Shown: piece after piece, positions 20,032 to 30,407 of the stretch
How positions within the stretch are numbered: the first letter of the stretch is position 1
Layout: the number at the start of each line of letters is the position of its first letter
NCBI RefSeq assembly: GCF_000350225.1
Contig: NW_005178477.1
Location: 6,499-45,155 of the forward strand
Reading direction: 5' to 3'
DNA length: 38,657 nt
DNA from: Chondrus crispus
Taxonomy: Eukaryota; Rhodophyta; Florideophyceae; Gigartinales; Gigartinaceae
Translations under genes and position numbers: made by a program
Notes under the pieces: generated by a model
What the model saw: the letters and a program-made list of their open reading frames with translations, nothing else
Databases searched by the model: none
Told to the model about the DNA's origin: nothing

Positions 20032-23000
20032 CTATCGCATTGGGGGGATTTGCTCAATAGGTTTCCACGTTGCGTCCTCGATGGCATACCCATACCACCT
20101 CACTTTGAGAATTAATTTCTCCTCGTCGTAGCCGTGGTCCACGATCTTGTCGATCACATACTCCTGACTCTCGGCTCCTTCTTCCTGCGTGTCCAACTGT
20201 CCTTCCCCCTTCCGAAGAGCCAGCGACTCATCCTCATCCTGCTCTTCCGAACCTCCCATCTCTTGTGGATCGGGCGGGATGCCCGCAGCTTCCTGATTTA
20301 CCAATGGTCCGTCATCCGTCCTATCTTTCGCTTGCGCGGCGGGTTCTTCTCGTTCCCCTTCTCGATGGAGGAACTGTAGCGCTTGTTGTAGCCCGATTAT
20401 CGGCGTGTAGTTCATGGGACTAGGGGCTAATTCGACTCTATCTCGCGACACGCGCTCTTCTTGGTCGCTGATGGCAATGACGATCGTATTCTCAGTTGTC
20501 TCGTTCACTTGATACGGACCCGTAGCCACTTGTGCCAACTTATGTTTCGGCTCGGTGGCCGTGCCCTGCTCCTTTCGAAGGAATACGTATGATCCTGAAG
20601 AGATGTCATACTTCGGCTTCCGGAGCCTTGCGTCAAAGTTGCGCTTGTAGCGCGCTTGTTCTTTCTGCAAGCTCTTATTAACGCCTTCCATCAGGCTTTC
20701 CAACCACGACTGCCATTTCAGGTAGTACGCTCGATTCGAGCAAAATCCTTCCATACTTGGCTGTGTTTGTAACGCAATGCTTCTCGGCGCCCGAGCTAAC
20801 ACCAGCTCGAAGGGCGCGATGTTCGTAGTTCGATGAACTTTCGTGTTGTATGCGAACGTCACAGCGTCGCTAAATACATCCCAGTCCTTGGGATGCTCTC
20901 CAACATATTTTCGCAGCGCGGAAGTCAGCATGCGGTTAAACCTCTCAACTTGGCCGTTGGCTTGCGGATGGTACGTAGTCGTGAACCCGTTGCGTATGCC
21001 GAGAATTCGGCAGACGTTCTGAAAGAACCGGGGCGTGAACTGTGTTCCATTGTCGGACAGCAGCTTGACCGGCGGTCCGTACACGAATACCCAATGGTCA
21101 ATGAAGGCTTGTGCGATGTGCGCAACTGATATCTTCTTCAACGGTACGGTTCGTACCAGTTTCGAGTATCGATCGCTGATCACGAGAATGTACCGATTTC
21201 CTCATTTAGTTGTAATTAGCTCGCCGAGGATGTCGATGGCGAAAAACTCCAGCGGAGCTTCGGGCGTGAACACCTTCATTTACTTCGTGTTTCTTCTTAA
21301 CTTCACCCTTTCCCGCGCACATGCGGCGCAATTCTTCGCGACTGCGTAACAGTCTAGGGCCATCGTAGGCCAGTAAAAATATCTTCTCAATGTCTTGTAA
21401 AGTTTCCTGCGTCCCGTCTGGCCTGCTAATTTTGCGTAGTGGCTCAACCCTATGACGCGGTCCTTTAACGATTGTGGTATCACCACTTGTACAAACTCCG
21501 CCGCGGTACGGCATAGAGTTCCTTCGAGTTCCTCGGTTTCCATGCTGAACGTTCTCACCTTTCCGGCGTCCATTTCTTCCTTGATGCGGTTGCAGAAGGG
21601 GTCGACGGCTTGCTCGCGAATGAGCTCCTCCGGAGTGACCGCTTGGAATTGATCGAGGCGATCAGAGGCGCCCCCCCTCAAAAGCGAGGATGTCGTCTAA
21701 CGCGTCAAAACTGTCCTCGTTCTCCACTGTACCCTCGGCCGGTTCGGCCATAAAGCATGGGATTTCGTCGTCCATTTCGTCGACGGTTTCTCCTGCGGTC
21801 CGTAATCTTGACAGGGCATCGGCTTGGCTATTAGCCTTGCCCTTCTTGTACTTGATTTCGAAATCAAATTCCGAGAGGCGGAGCCTCCATCGGATTAATG
21901 TCCCGCTGGGGTCGGTTACGTTCATCAACCACCTCAATGAGGCATGGTCGGTATGCACAATGAAGTGCTCGCCATATAGATATGGTCTTAAAGTCTGTAC
22001 GGCCCAAATTGCCGCTAGATATTATTTTTCTGATACAGAGTAATTTCTCTCGGCTGCGCCTAACGTTCTCGAAAAGAACCCGATGGGTTTACGTTGCGCA
22101 TCTGGATGCGTTTGAAACAATGCAGCGCCAATTTGATAGTCGCTTGCATCGGTGTCTACCGAGTAGGGTAGGTCCTTCTTCGGCAGTGCCAACATCGGTG
22201 GCGCCAAGATATCGTCTTTGAGCTTATGAAAAGCGTTTCGCATGGTTCGTCGAATCCTTCCAACTGGTCCGGTTGTCCTTTCTTCAATAGTTGGTTTAGA
22301 CGATGCGCAATTTTCGCATAATGCGGAACGAACCTGCGGTAGACATTGCAAAGTCCCAGGAAGCTTCTGAGCTGTGTCTGCGTTTGAGGGTACCTCACTT
22401 GTTCCAATGCGGCGGTTCGCGCTCCGTCAACTTCCAATGTACCTGGCCGAACGACATGGCCCAGGTACTTGATCTTTTCGACGAAAAATTCGCACTTGGG
22501 AAGCTTACGCTTCACACCTGCCTTCTCCAATACAGACAGTATTTCGTCAACGTGGACGACGTGCTCCTCCCAGGATTTGCTGAAGATGATGATATCATCT
22601 AGATATACCAGACAGCATTTCCAGCGGAACGGAGAGAGCAGGATATCCATGGCTCTCTGGAACGTCGCTGGCGCGTTGGTAAACCCGAAGGGCATTCTTG
22701 AAAAACGGTAGAGACCTGAGTGACACGAAAATGCGGTCTTGTCGCGGTTGCACTCAGGGATAGGCATCTGCCAATATCCCGAGATCGCGACCAACGCGGA
22801 GAAAACCTTGGTGTCAGAAAGCGAGTCCAGACACTCATCCATGCGCGGTAAAGAGTACGTGTCCTTCACCGTTACCGCGTTTAACATGCGGTAGTCTACG
22901 CAAAAACGCAAAGATCCGTCCGGCTTGCGCACTAATAAAACGGGCGACGCCCATTCTGACTGCGCCGGTTCGATGATTCCTGCTTTTAACATCTTCTGTA

Positions 23001-24148
23001 CTTCTGCATCCTCGACCTCCCGAGCCTTTGGACCGGCTTGGTAGGGAGCTTGTGCGATGGGCCTGGTCTCCGGGACCAACTCGATCCGGTGGACCGTGGT
23101 ATTAATTTCACCAAGGGTCCCATCCCACATCTTAGAGTATTTCTTCAACATCCGTCGGAACCGCTGGCGCAGCCGTTCCGGCACGTGGCTCAGGTCGAGG
23201 TCCTCCACGTCCGGCGGCGGGGGCTCAATCCTCTGCTCCGGCTTCGACGATGCCGTCGAAGAAAGCCCACTCAACCGTTCTTCTGGCTGGTCCTCCGCGC
23301 TTGATACGACGGTTCGCATCTTGTCTCGCCCTTAGGCGTCTTGGTAGAATTAGGAAAATTTTCCTTCTTCCTTCTTGAATTCCGAGAACTTCACCAATGG
23401 TGGTTTTGCTCTCTAGCACGGCCCTCGGGTGCTGCAATAATTCTGCCACCACTTGGCCTTTTTGCACCCTGACAGGGTACGTCCTAAAATTTGCAACGAG
23501 TAAACGAAATGGCCTGTCAGGCTCGACCTGAAAGACACCATTCGTGCACGTCAACCCGTGCCTTTCGTACAACGACGAGTACGGCTGAACCACAACCAAG
23601 TCCGCCCTCTTCGAGGTGCATTCCACGACGCGTTGCGTCCCTGGCTCGATAGTCGTGGCTCTTGCCACTTTTACCTTAGGGGAAATACGCTCCCCCTTTC
23701 CATCATTCTGGCCCTCTCCCGGGACGAGATTCTTCTTCCCTTTTCTCCTCGAGAACTGCCTAACTATCGGAACCTCCGAGAAATCCGCCAACTCAACCGT
23801 TTTCTTCCTTGGATAGATTGCTTCCACAAACCGGTCACAGTAGTCCGCGCCTAGAATTAGCGGGACTGCTAGTTTTTCGCATACAATAAACTCAGCTGCG
23901 GCCACAAATCGTCCAAGCCTCACAGGCATTTTAATTGTGCCGAGAGTCCGGAGTGGCCTATTGTTCGCGTCGCCAATGTCTTGGGTCGGTCCGTAGGACA
24001 CCAACATTTCCATTCCTGCCGGAAGTTCCGACCTTCGAACCAAATTCGGTCCGGCACCTGTGTCCAACACGGACAACACTCGACTCATCAATCCGACCGT
24101 TGGTCCAATATCCGCGTAAACTTTGTAGTTTTTTCGCGCGAGGTCCAA
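20032..24148 (-). pseudogene. pol: Pol of element C, broken by frameshifts and stops
   Basis: The parts appear in normal order: protease (24148-23225, DTGAG motif), reverse transcriptase (23319 to about 22250, with YLDD), RNase H (about 22250 to 21670, VDTDAS motif), integrase zinc finger (21681-21283), and integrase core plus chromodomain (to 20032, ending in a VRWYGYAIEDATW block). Frame changes lie near 23300, near 22250 and at a run of seven C (about 21670). In-frame stops are TAA at 22022-22024, TAA near 21280 and TGA near 21203. The zinc finger has Gln in place of the second His (LAGQTG; element A has IAGHPG). The DDE residues themselves are kept. The related pol of element A is one open frame, so these are damage. 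Confidence 0.9.
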
Positions 24149-24390
24149 GATCTTTTCAGGACATTCTTATCGCTTAGTCCTGTACCAGGGCCTGCGAACT
24201 TGATCCATCGGACGATCCTTGTCTCGACTTATAATTTTCTTGACAACAGTCGGCTCCTTCGGCCTACCCCCTATTTAATCTACGTCCTCGTCGAGGCCTT
24301 CCCTTCTTGCTAGAGACAGGGAACGGGACGGAGTCCCGGACGTAGTACGTTGAACCTGCGCCTCTTGTGACTCCCTCGAGATTCCCCTCT

Positions 24391-26699
24391 CTAGTTTCCC
24401 TGCGGCTGCGGGTTCCTTCTCACGTCCGACGACGCGGGCCCCGCGGCGGGCCCTCTAAAGGGTTGGTTCGACTTCGGCGTTGAAGCCCTCGGCGTGCTCG
24501 CCGTCTGCGAATCGAACCAATTCTTGGCCCTCAGATAACTCGTCGATGGTATCCCCAATCTCTCCATCGGAGACAACGCCTCATAATTTCCCAAAACTCG
24601 GTGCATTTACCGGAGGGAAAGAAGGCACGTTGGCGCGGCGTGCCCCTTTTCGTAACAGTGATAGCACACCAGTCCGTGCTTCTTGACGGGATATTGCGGC
24701 CTCGGTCCTCCACGGGCCGGCGGCCTTCCTTGATGTTGCGGCCTTCCCATCCAACCTGGCCTTCGAAACGTTGTGCCCTTGTCTTCCATCGGAATGCGCG
24801 GCGCGGGCGTGTGGCCGCGCCCTCGGAACGCTAATACGGGATCCGTGGCGTCCGAATGCGAACTTCCCGTAAGCGGGCGCGTCATTACTGTAGACGCGCC
24901 GCTTGGGTCTTCTTCTTCGTAGCCGTTTCCCTCCGATGATTCAATAAAATCGCGCTCGGCGATAAGCGCACCTCCATAACCATTCTCATTTGGGTTAGGA
25001 GAGCTCACTTCTTCCGACCCAGAAATTGACTTGGCCAGGTGGGCAGCGCCGCGAATTTTTCGCGCGGCATGCGGGGAATTATGCTTGCTCCCCTTCCTCA
25101 GCGCCGCTGGCGCTTGCATGGTGACCCTCTTGGACTTCTTTCCCTGGGCGCGGCTCCCCGAGCCATGCGCCTTCGCATAATTGACCAGCCTTAGGAAAGA
25201 CACGTCCCTATTGTCCTGACGATATTGGGACATCATTGGCTTGATACTCGCGTTGAGCCCTTCAATAAACATCGTAATTTGTTCCTCCATCGAGAAAACG
25301 TTTCCACATCGATTGCTTGCGTCCGTCAGACGGATATAGAATTCCATCTCGTCTTCGGACGGTCTCTGATGTACTTCTCGCAAGGCGAGCACGGCTTGGC
25401 GGATCACCTCGTCGGTCGCGAAACTTCGCAATAACCACTGCACAGCCTCCGGCCAGACGAAAAGTTTCCCATAGTGGGTTCCGGCCGTCTGTGACACAGA
25501 AGTGTACTGTCTTAGGGCTATTCCGCCGAGGAACTCCGGCAACAAGCGGATCGCTTGACCTTCGTTCATCTCTTGCGTGTCGAATTCTTGAACCAGCTTG
25601 GCCAAGAAATCCAGAACCAAGACGCCATCATCGCCGGTGAACGTATTGTCTCTCTTCACCTTCGGTGGTACGTCTCTTCTAATTTTTCGCACGGCGGACC
25701 GCCGGGCGCTAGACAAATACGTCTGCGGGTTCCGCAAGCGGTACGTCCGATGCAAAAGCAGCTTCTTGAAGAGGTAGTTGGTCGGATTTAATTCCTCCAA
25801 CTCCTCCCATCGCGGGCCGCGTCGCGTCGCGATATCTTCTGGCTCCGCGTCCACATCCCTTCGCGAGGCGGACGAAGTAATTCCGCCTCTCTTGTAGCTC
25901 TTCTTATTCGAAGAAATTCCATTTCCTTCTGCTGATCTGATGTCGGTCGGAATTTCCTGAATGGTTCGGCGAACCGTCGCCACCATTTCCTTCTGAACCA
26001 TTCGACTCCGAGTTTGAGTCGAAAATTTCACGGTCCTCACTCCAGTGGCCTTTTGTTCTTTCTGCCTTTGGCCGTCTTTGAAATTCTCATTTTGGAGTCC
26101 CTGATTCGGACAAACTTGTCCCTCTTCGTTCGGTCTTCAGGCCTTTCTTCGCCGGAGAGCGGCCCTTCCTCTAACCTTGGTCCTGACCGGCCCGCCGCCC
26201 GCTCAAGGTCCTTGAGGCGGCGCGCGGCGCGGTCAAATTTATCATCGATGCTGCCCCTTCTTTTGGCCAGAGTCTCCAGGGCTTGATTCGCGTCTCGCCG
26301 CGCTTCCTTGGCGGCGAGCTGCAGCGATTCGAATACCTCCGGCTCTCGGCCCTTGGTCGCATCGGTTAGCGAATTCTCGACGAGAACCACGCGAGCGGTC
26401 AGCTCTTCCAACGCGGCGTGGAACTCGGAGGTTTGCAACTCCAGTTGCTTGTCCACGAGGGCTAATTCAGCCTCGAGATCCTTCTTCGTCTCCTGGCGAA
26501 TTTCGCCGATCATCTTCTGTAACCTGGTTTCCAGGTCATCCTTGTCGGCTTCAATCCCCGTCGGGGATTCTTGACCTTCGGGATCCGTGGCCGTATTGGC
26601 CTGGCTTTGGGTGCGATGACCTCGCGGGATCCTCGACGCCCTTGCCGATCCGCTTCGGCTCGCCCCGGGACCGACGTCTCCGGCGGCGATTGTCGACAT
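24391..26699 (-). pseudogene. gag: Gag of element C, with one frameshift and one stop
   Basis: It starts at the ATG at 26699. The first part (to 26037) has a basic, disordered N-terminus and a long coiled coil (about residues 50-190). The second part (26040-24607, frame shifted by one) holds the capsid-like domain and a CCHC knuckle (CYHCYEKGHAAPTC). The two overlap at GTGA, so a one-base frameshift near 26040 has split one gag. An in-frame TAA at 24609-24607, just after the knuckle, cuts off a 71-codon tail (24606-24391) that element A keeps in the equivalent place; a change from CAA (Gln) would explain it. Confidence 0.85.
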
Positions 26700-26769
26700 G
26701 GTCCGTCACAAATGAACGAACTTAAACAAAAAAAGAGAACGCTATAATACGTCAAATAAACTTGCGTCA

Positions 26770-26819
26770 CCGAGACCACTTATGTAGTGCGTCTCCACGC
26801 ACGCAGTTTCTAGGTCGGG
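26770..26819 (-). repeat. Partial second copies of primer-site/LTR-junction sequence
   Basis: Upstream of the real primer-binding site, ttctaggtcggg (26808-26819) repeats its first 12 nt. A segment cgagaccacttatgtagtgc (26772-26791) resembles the junction gagaccacgtttgtagtgca at 26847-26866. The two may be debris from aberrant strand transfer or slippage at the primer site. Confidence 0.55.
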
Positions 26820-26835
26820 TCTTCTGTACACTAGT

Positions 26836-26853
26836 TTCTAGGTCGGGAGACCA
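26836..26853 (-). promoter_or_regulatory. Primer-binding site of element C
   Basis: It has the same 18 nt as in elements A and B, four bases from the 5' LTR. The best-fitting primer is tRNA-Tyr. Confidence 0.8.
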
Positions 26854-26857
26854 CGTT

Positions 26858-27921
26858 TGTAGTGCAATGTGCCTGGAAGGCCGCAAACACAGTCCGACGG
26901 TCAAACAAAAAGAAGAAAACAGCAACAGAAACAACCACTGCCGATGGCACGCGCTACGGAGCGTTCGAGACTCCCTTTCCCCTTGTGTGGGTTTGCGGCC
27001 CACGGTAGCTCAACTCCGGCCGGGGGGTAAGGAAAGATGCCAGGCCCGGGAGGATAATGGTGGTAGAGACTTGTGAAGACTTGAGTGCTCGGCGAGTGCG
27101 GGTTGGGCTTGTGTACGAGAATGTAACCGCGGTTCGCTGGGTTGTAAGGCCAATGCTCGACGAGCGTCTTCAGCACCTTGTATATAATTCAAGGTCTTCG
27201 ACGGGGGCTTGATTAGCACTACCCGACGGGAACGTAACTATGTAGCAACGCTACGACCAAGATGTTGCCCGATGGCAAAACACCGACACCAATGCGATCG
27301 CAATCGCGGTTGGTGGTACTCACACTGTCTTGTATAATAAGACCTTCGAAGAAGGCGTCGTTGCAACAGCCTTCCGACGGAACAGGACACTGTACCAGCG
27401 CTACGACCTACGTGCAGCCCGATGGCTATCACACCAACACCGGATCGGTCGCGACCGACTCCAATGGAACCAACACAATTAAGGGAAAAATAGATGTAGA
27501 GATAGAAAAGGATACGGATAAGAGATAGAAAAGGTAAAAAGGATAAGGAAAAGGGGGACCCCGAGCAATAGAGGATGTCGTTAGCAGCGTAGAAGGGAAG
27601 CACGTCGGGTGAACGGAAGCGGTCTTCGACGAAGGCAAGATCTAACTCCGGCAACTCGGGTTACCTTTACTGACTTGGTGGTCAGCGAGCTAAGGTATAT
27701 ATCGCTCAGCCGGAGCCACTACTGTAGCTCGCGGCGCTAGATCCTAGATGTAATCTAATGTCAGCAAAATTAATGCCAACTAATTAACTAAATAAAATAA
27801 AATAATTAAAAATTAAAACTGTGCAATTATTCACACGTGTGTCCCCCAACCCGGACTACTTGTCATATCCAATTATTTTCCTTTCGTTCCAACCCCATGT
27901 AGAGCCCATTATTGCACTACA
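26858..27921 (-). repeat. 5' LTR of element C
   Basis: It has the same termini as the 3' LTR. CACGTG lies at 27834-27839 and TATATAT at 27696-27702, so in sense the CACGTG is about 83 nt from the LTR start and the TATA box about 220 nt. This copy would drive transcription of the element. It is followed directly by the right target-site copy aaaac (27922-27926). Confidence 0.93.
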
Positions 27922-27924
27922 AAA

Positions 27925-28316
27925 ACACCGTGCTTTTGTGAACGTTCACATATTTCAATTGGTTTGCGAAGTTTCACAAAACAACATGCCTTTGTGAACG
28001 TTCACATATTACAATTGGTTTGTGAAGTTTCACAAAACACTGTGCTTTTGTGAAAATTCACGTGGTAGAACTGGTTTGTGAAGTTTCACAAAACACCATA
28101 CGTTTGTGAACATTCACCTAGTAGAAATTGTTTGTGACGTTTCACAAAACACCATGCTATTGTGAACGTTCACATAGTACGATTTGTTTGTGAAGTTTCA
28201 CAAAAACCATGCGTTTGTGAACATTCACATAGTAGATATTGTTTGTGAAGTTTCACAAAACACCATGCTTTTGGGAACATTCACCTAGTAGAATTGGTTT
28301 GTGATGTTTCACAAAA
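27925..28316. repeat. Seven tandem 56-bp palindromic repeats
   Basis: Each unit contains two palindromes half a period apart: TTGTGAACGTTCACA-type and TTTGTGAAGTTTCACAAA. The unit is thus a dimer of a diverged 28-bp repeat. Copies differ at several positions (gaacgttc, gaaaattc, gaacattc), mostly within or beside the palindrome centres, while the arms stay constant. Unit six is one base shorter. The array is the right part of the block that element C split. It is related in motif to the 35-bp array at 11370-11560. Confidence 0.88.
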
Positions 28317-28765
28317 CGCGTTTGATAGTCTGGATCTGGCCGTCGCCCTAGATGATATCATGATATCCAACCGCCGGCTGATAAATCTCTCTGCGAGCAA
28401 AGAACCCATAGATTTTGCTAGATTCTGGAGACCATCAACATTCTAAATAATAACACCCAGTTCGCTGTGGTAGGAACGGCGGGTGGTGTGCTCTTCGCAG
28501 TGTCGTACGGGGCACTTTAAGCACAATCCTATCGCTCCTTGATAAGGAGTTGCAATCAGGCTGAGTCCGATGGCTTCATAAGGGCTTGAGGGCAGTGCTA
28601 GGCGTGTAGAGTGTGGCGGATACTTATGTACTGGTGGCAGACGCTCGAGCATCTACTGTGTCTTCTGTATCCAATCATACGCATACGTGTGCGGTTCAGG
28701 TGAGGGCGTGTGCGGTTCAGGTCTCTGTAAATGACCGAGCGAATGTCTGAGTCACGCTGATTAAG
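28317..28765. other. Stretch without a gene; short direct repeat
   Basis: Nothing coding was recognised. The phrase cgtgtgcggttcaggt occurs twice, about 21 bp apart, near 28685-28721. A small palindrome (gatatcatgatatc) lies near 28355. Confidence 0.4.
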
Positions 28766-28815
28766 AAAGGGTCAGTTCAGCGTCACGATCGATCGTGACG
28801 CTTAACTGACCCTTT
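28766..28815. repeat. 50-bp near-perfect palindrome
   Basis: Two 25-nt arms meet with no spacer at 28790/28791 and differ at one position. The centre is cacgatcgatcgtg. It could extrude as a cruciform, or fold as a hairpin in RNA. It stands one base from a second palindrome. Confidence 0.85.
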
Positions 28816-28816
28816 G

Positions 28817-28876
28817 CCGTGCCATAAAGCTCGCAAATATGTCAGATCTGACATATTTGCAAGCTGTATGCCACGG
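28817..28876. repeat. 60-bp near-perfect palindrome
   Basis: Two 30-nt arms meet at 28846/28847 (centre gtcagatctgac) with three mismatches spaced five bases apart. The inner 14 bp of each arm are perfect. Its sequence is unrelated to the neighbouring palindrome. Confidence 0.85.
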
Positions 28877-29105
28877 TTTACAGTGAAAATGACAAGGTCG
28901 GAGGGTTCATTTTCGAAGATAACCCACCATTTATCAAAGAACTAGTAGGTCTCCAACACAAATGAAGGGTTTGCGCAGAACAGTGACAATTGCAGGACGA
29001 CTGGGTCCTTTTGAAGGTGAGCTAAAATATGCTGTAATGGACTCCAACAGCCGACTCAACGCCCTCTACAGCAATGCATAAAAATTGAGAGCAAAAATGA
29101 TACTT
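28877..29105. other. Short non-coding stretch next to the transposase pseudogene
   Basis: No gene was seen. If the transposase element keeps a terminal repeat it should lie here and beyond 30407, but no clear pair was found. Confidence 0.3.
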
Positions 29106-30407
29106 TTACGATAGTATCTTTCTGCTGTCCCTACATACTTTCGCTTCGCTGTCTCCCAAACAGCTCCTCACCCTCTCTGCACGAAATTGGCGTTGCACGA
29201 AGTCCGTTCGTCTCTGACAATAGCGCTTCTGTATCCTTCGGCGTCGTTCGAGTTGAGAATTCCCAATGTGATACCACCTGCTTGTAAGCTGATGGTATAA
29301 CTGCATGTTGTCATCCCGCAGCGGCTTCCAGCGTATGTGGAAGTTCGTCAGCCCTAGACATAGACGAAATATGGGGTCATAATTAATCTCGGACCTCTTC
29401 CATTTCGACCCTAACACATTCCAAAGCCCGCATAAACGTCCGAAATAGTTCTCTACCAAAATGCAGTCACTATATATAAACTTGTTTGTCGAAACATCCG
29501 CGGGAGACAAAGACGAGCCTTGCGGTTTGCGCTTGGGATGAATAATTCTACAAAACTCCCCACCGCCTTGATAGCCTTTATCGGCTAGCACTGCCCACTG
29601 ATTCGTGTACCTCTCTGCAAGCGGGCCGCTGCCCGCAATGTCCATTTCATCACTCCTTTTGCGCTAGGTGCGGCGATGAAACCACTGCATTTCCTGGAAA
29701 ATGACGAGATCGGAAACGGACCCGGGCTCGTGCATGCTCGAACCGACAGCGAAACCATTTGGGGTAACTGAGACTTCAACCTTGTATCCATACAACTTGT
29801 GTTTACTACTGTAATACCGCTTTTCCTCTTCGACACTGCCCGACGGCCTGAAGGCAGGCTGGAACGTCACATCCGTGGCGTACCATGCCATGGGATAATT
29901 TTTAAACACATGCCCATTTGCCTGCAGTTATTTGATGGTCCATCTCTTCGTCTGGTTTGAGACGTAGTGCTCATAGAAAGGGGATAAGAGCTGTATAAAT
30001 CGAAGCACCATTCGCTCAAACGCGGACGTTTTCTGCCCAAACATCCTCGCCAAAAAATCCCACGTACCCCCGTGCTTGAGAACTGCCAATACCATAAACA
30101 GCACGTCTTTAGGCTTCTGTGCGCATTTACGCCGACGAGCGACGTTGTAGTTTGCAAGGACCAACGCCTCAAACCCAGCCGAAATGCAGATGAATTGGGC
30201 CCGGTTGAAGTTGGTCATTTCCACAATGGCCTTCGCACCCTCCTCATCGTAGAAATGGTCAAATATCGGCGCATCAGTCCCATTATCCTCATCACTGTTC
30301 TCTGGGCGCTCGTACTCGAACGCCTCGAGCTCATTACGGCGATCAATTGACGCATTGGCGAGGAGTTGCAGGGCTTGTGCTGCATCGTGAGATGAAAAGC
30401 AGGCCAT
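29106..30407 (-). pseudogene. DDE transposase (Harbinger/DDE_Tnp_4-like) with two in-frame stops
   Basis: One frame runs from the ATG at 30407 to 29106 (about 433 codons), interrupted only by TAA at 29930-29928 and TAG at 29666-29664. The catalytic signatures of the DDE_Tnp_4 (PIF/Harbinger-like) superfamily are present: the first Asp in YATDVTFQPAFRPSG, the second in LADKGYQGG, and the Glu in VENYFGRL; SDLVIF matches the family's HDxxIF block. The KHKLYGYKVEV stretch is also typical. No frameshift was seen, so decay is recent or the stops are the only lesions. The frame continues upstream of 30407 to 30653, but that part is a Pro/Ser/His-rich translation of a purine-rich leader and was left out. 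Confidence 0.8.

Larger units (their letters stand above)
14879..27921 (-). mobile_element. Element C: complete but decayed Ty3/Gypsy chromovirus (13.0 kb)
   Basis: The element is bounded by direct LTRs of 1065 and 1064 bp, flanked by a 5-bp target duplication (aaaac). In sense order: LTR 27921-26858, primer site 26853-26836, gag 26699-24391, pol 24148-20032, a 4.1-kb untranslated region, polypurine tract 15955-15946, LTR 15943-14879. gag and pol carry frameshifts and stops, so this copy cannot make its own enzymes. The LTRs differ at about 11 positions, which points to a fairly recent insertion. A large 3' region makes it longer than typical Gypsy elements of 5-9 kb. Confidence 0.93.

Noticed and set aside
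27925..28316. CRISPR-like array
   Set aside because: Units are contiguous 56-bp tandem copies with no unique spacers, in a eukaryotic transposon context.
27925..28316. CRP-like sites (TGTGA...TCACA)
   Set aside because: The palindrome centre is 4-6 bp and the DNA is eukaryotic; a bacterial CRP role makes no sense here.
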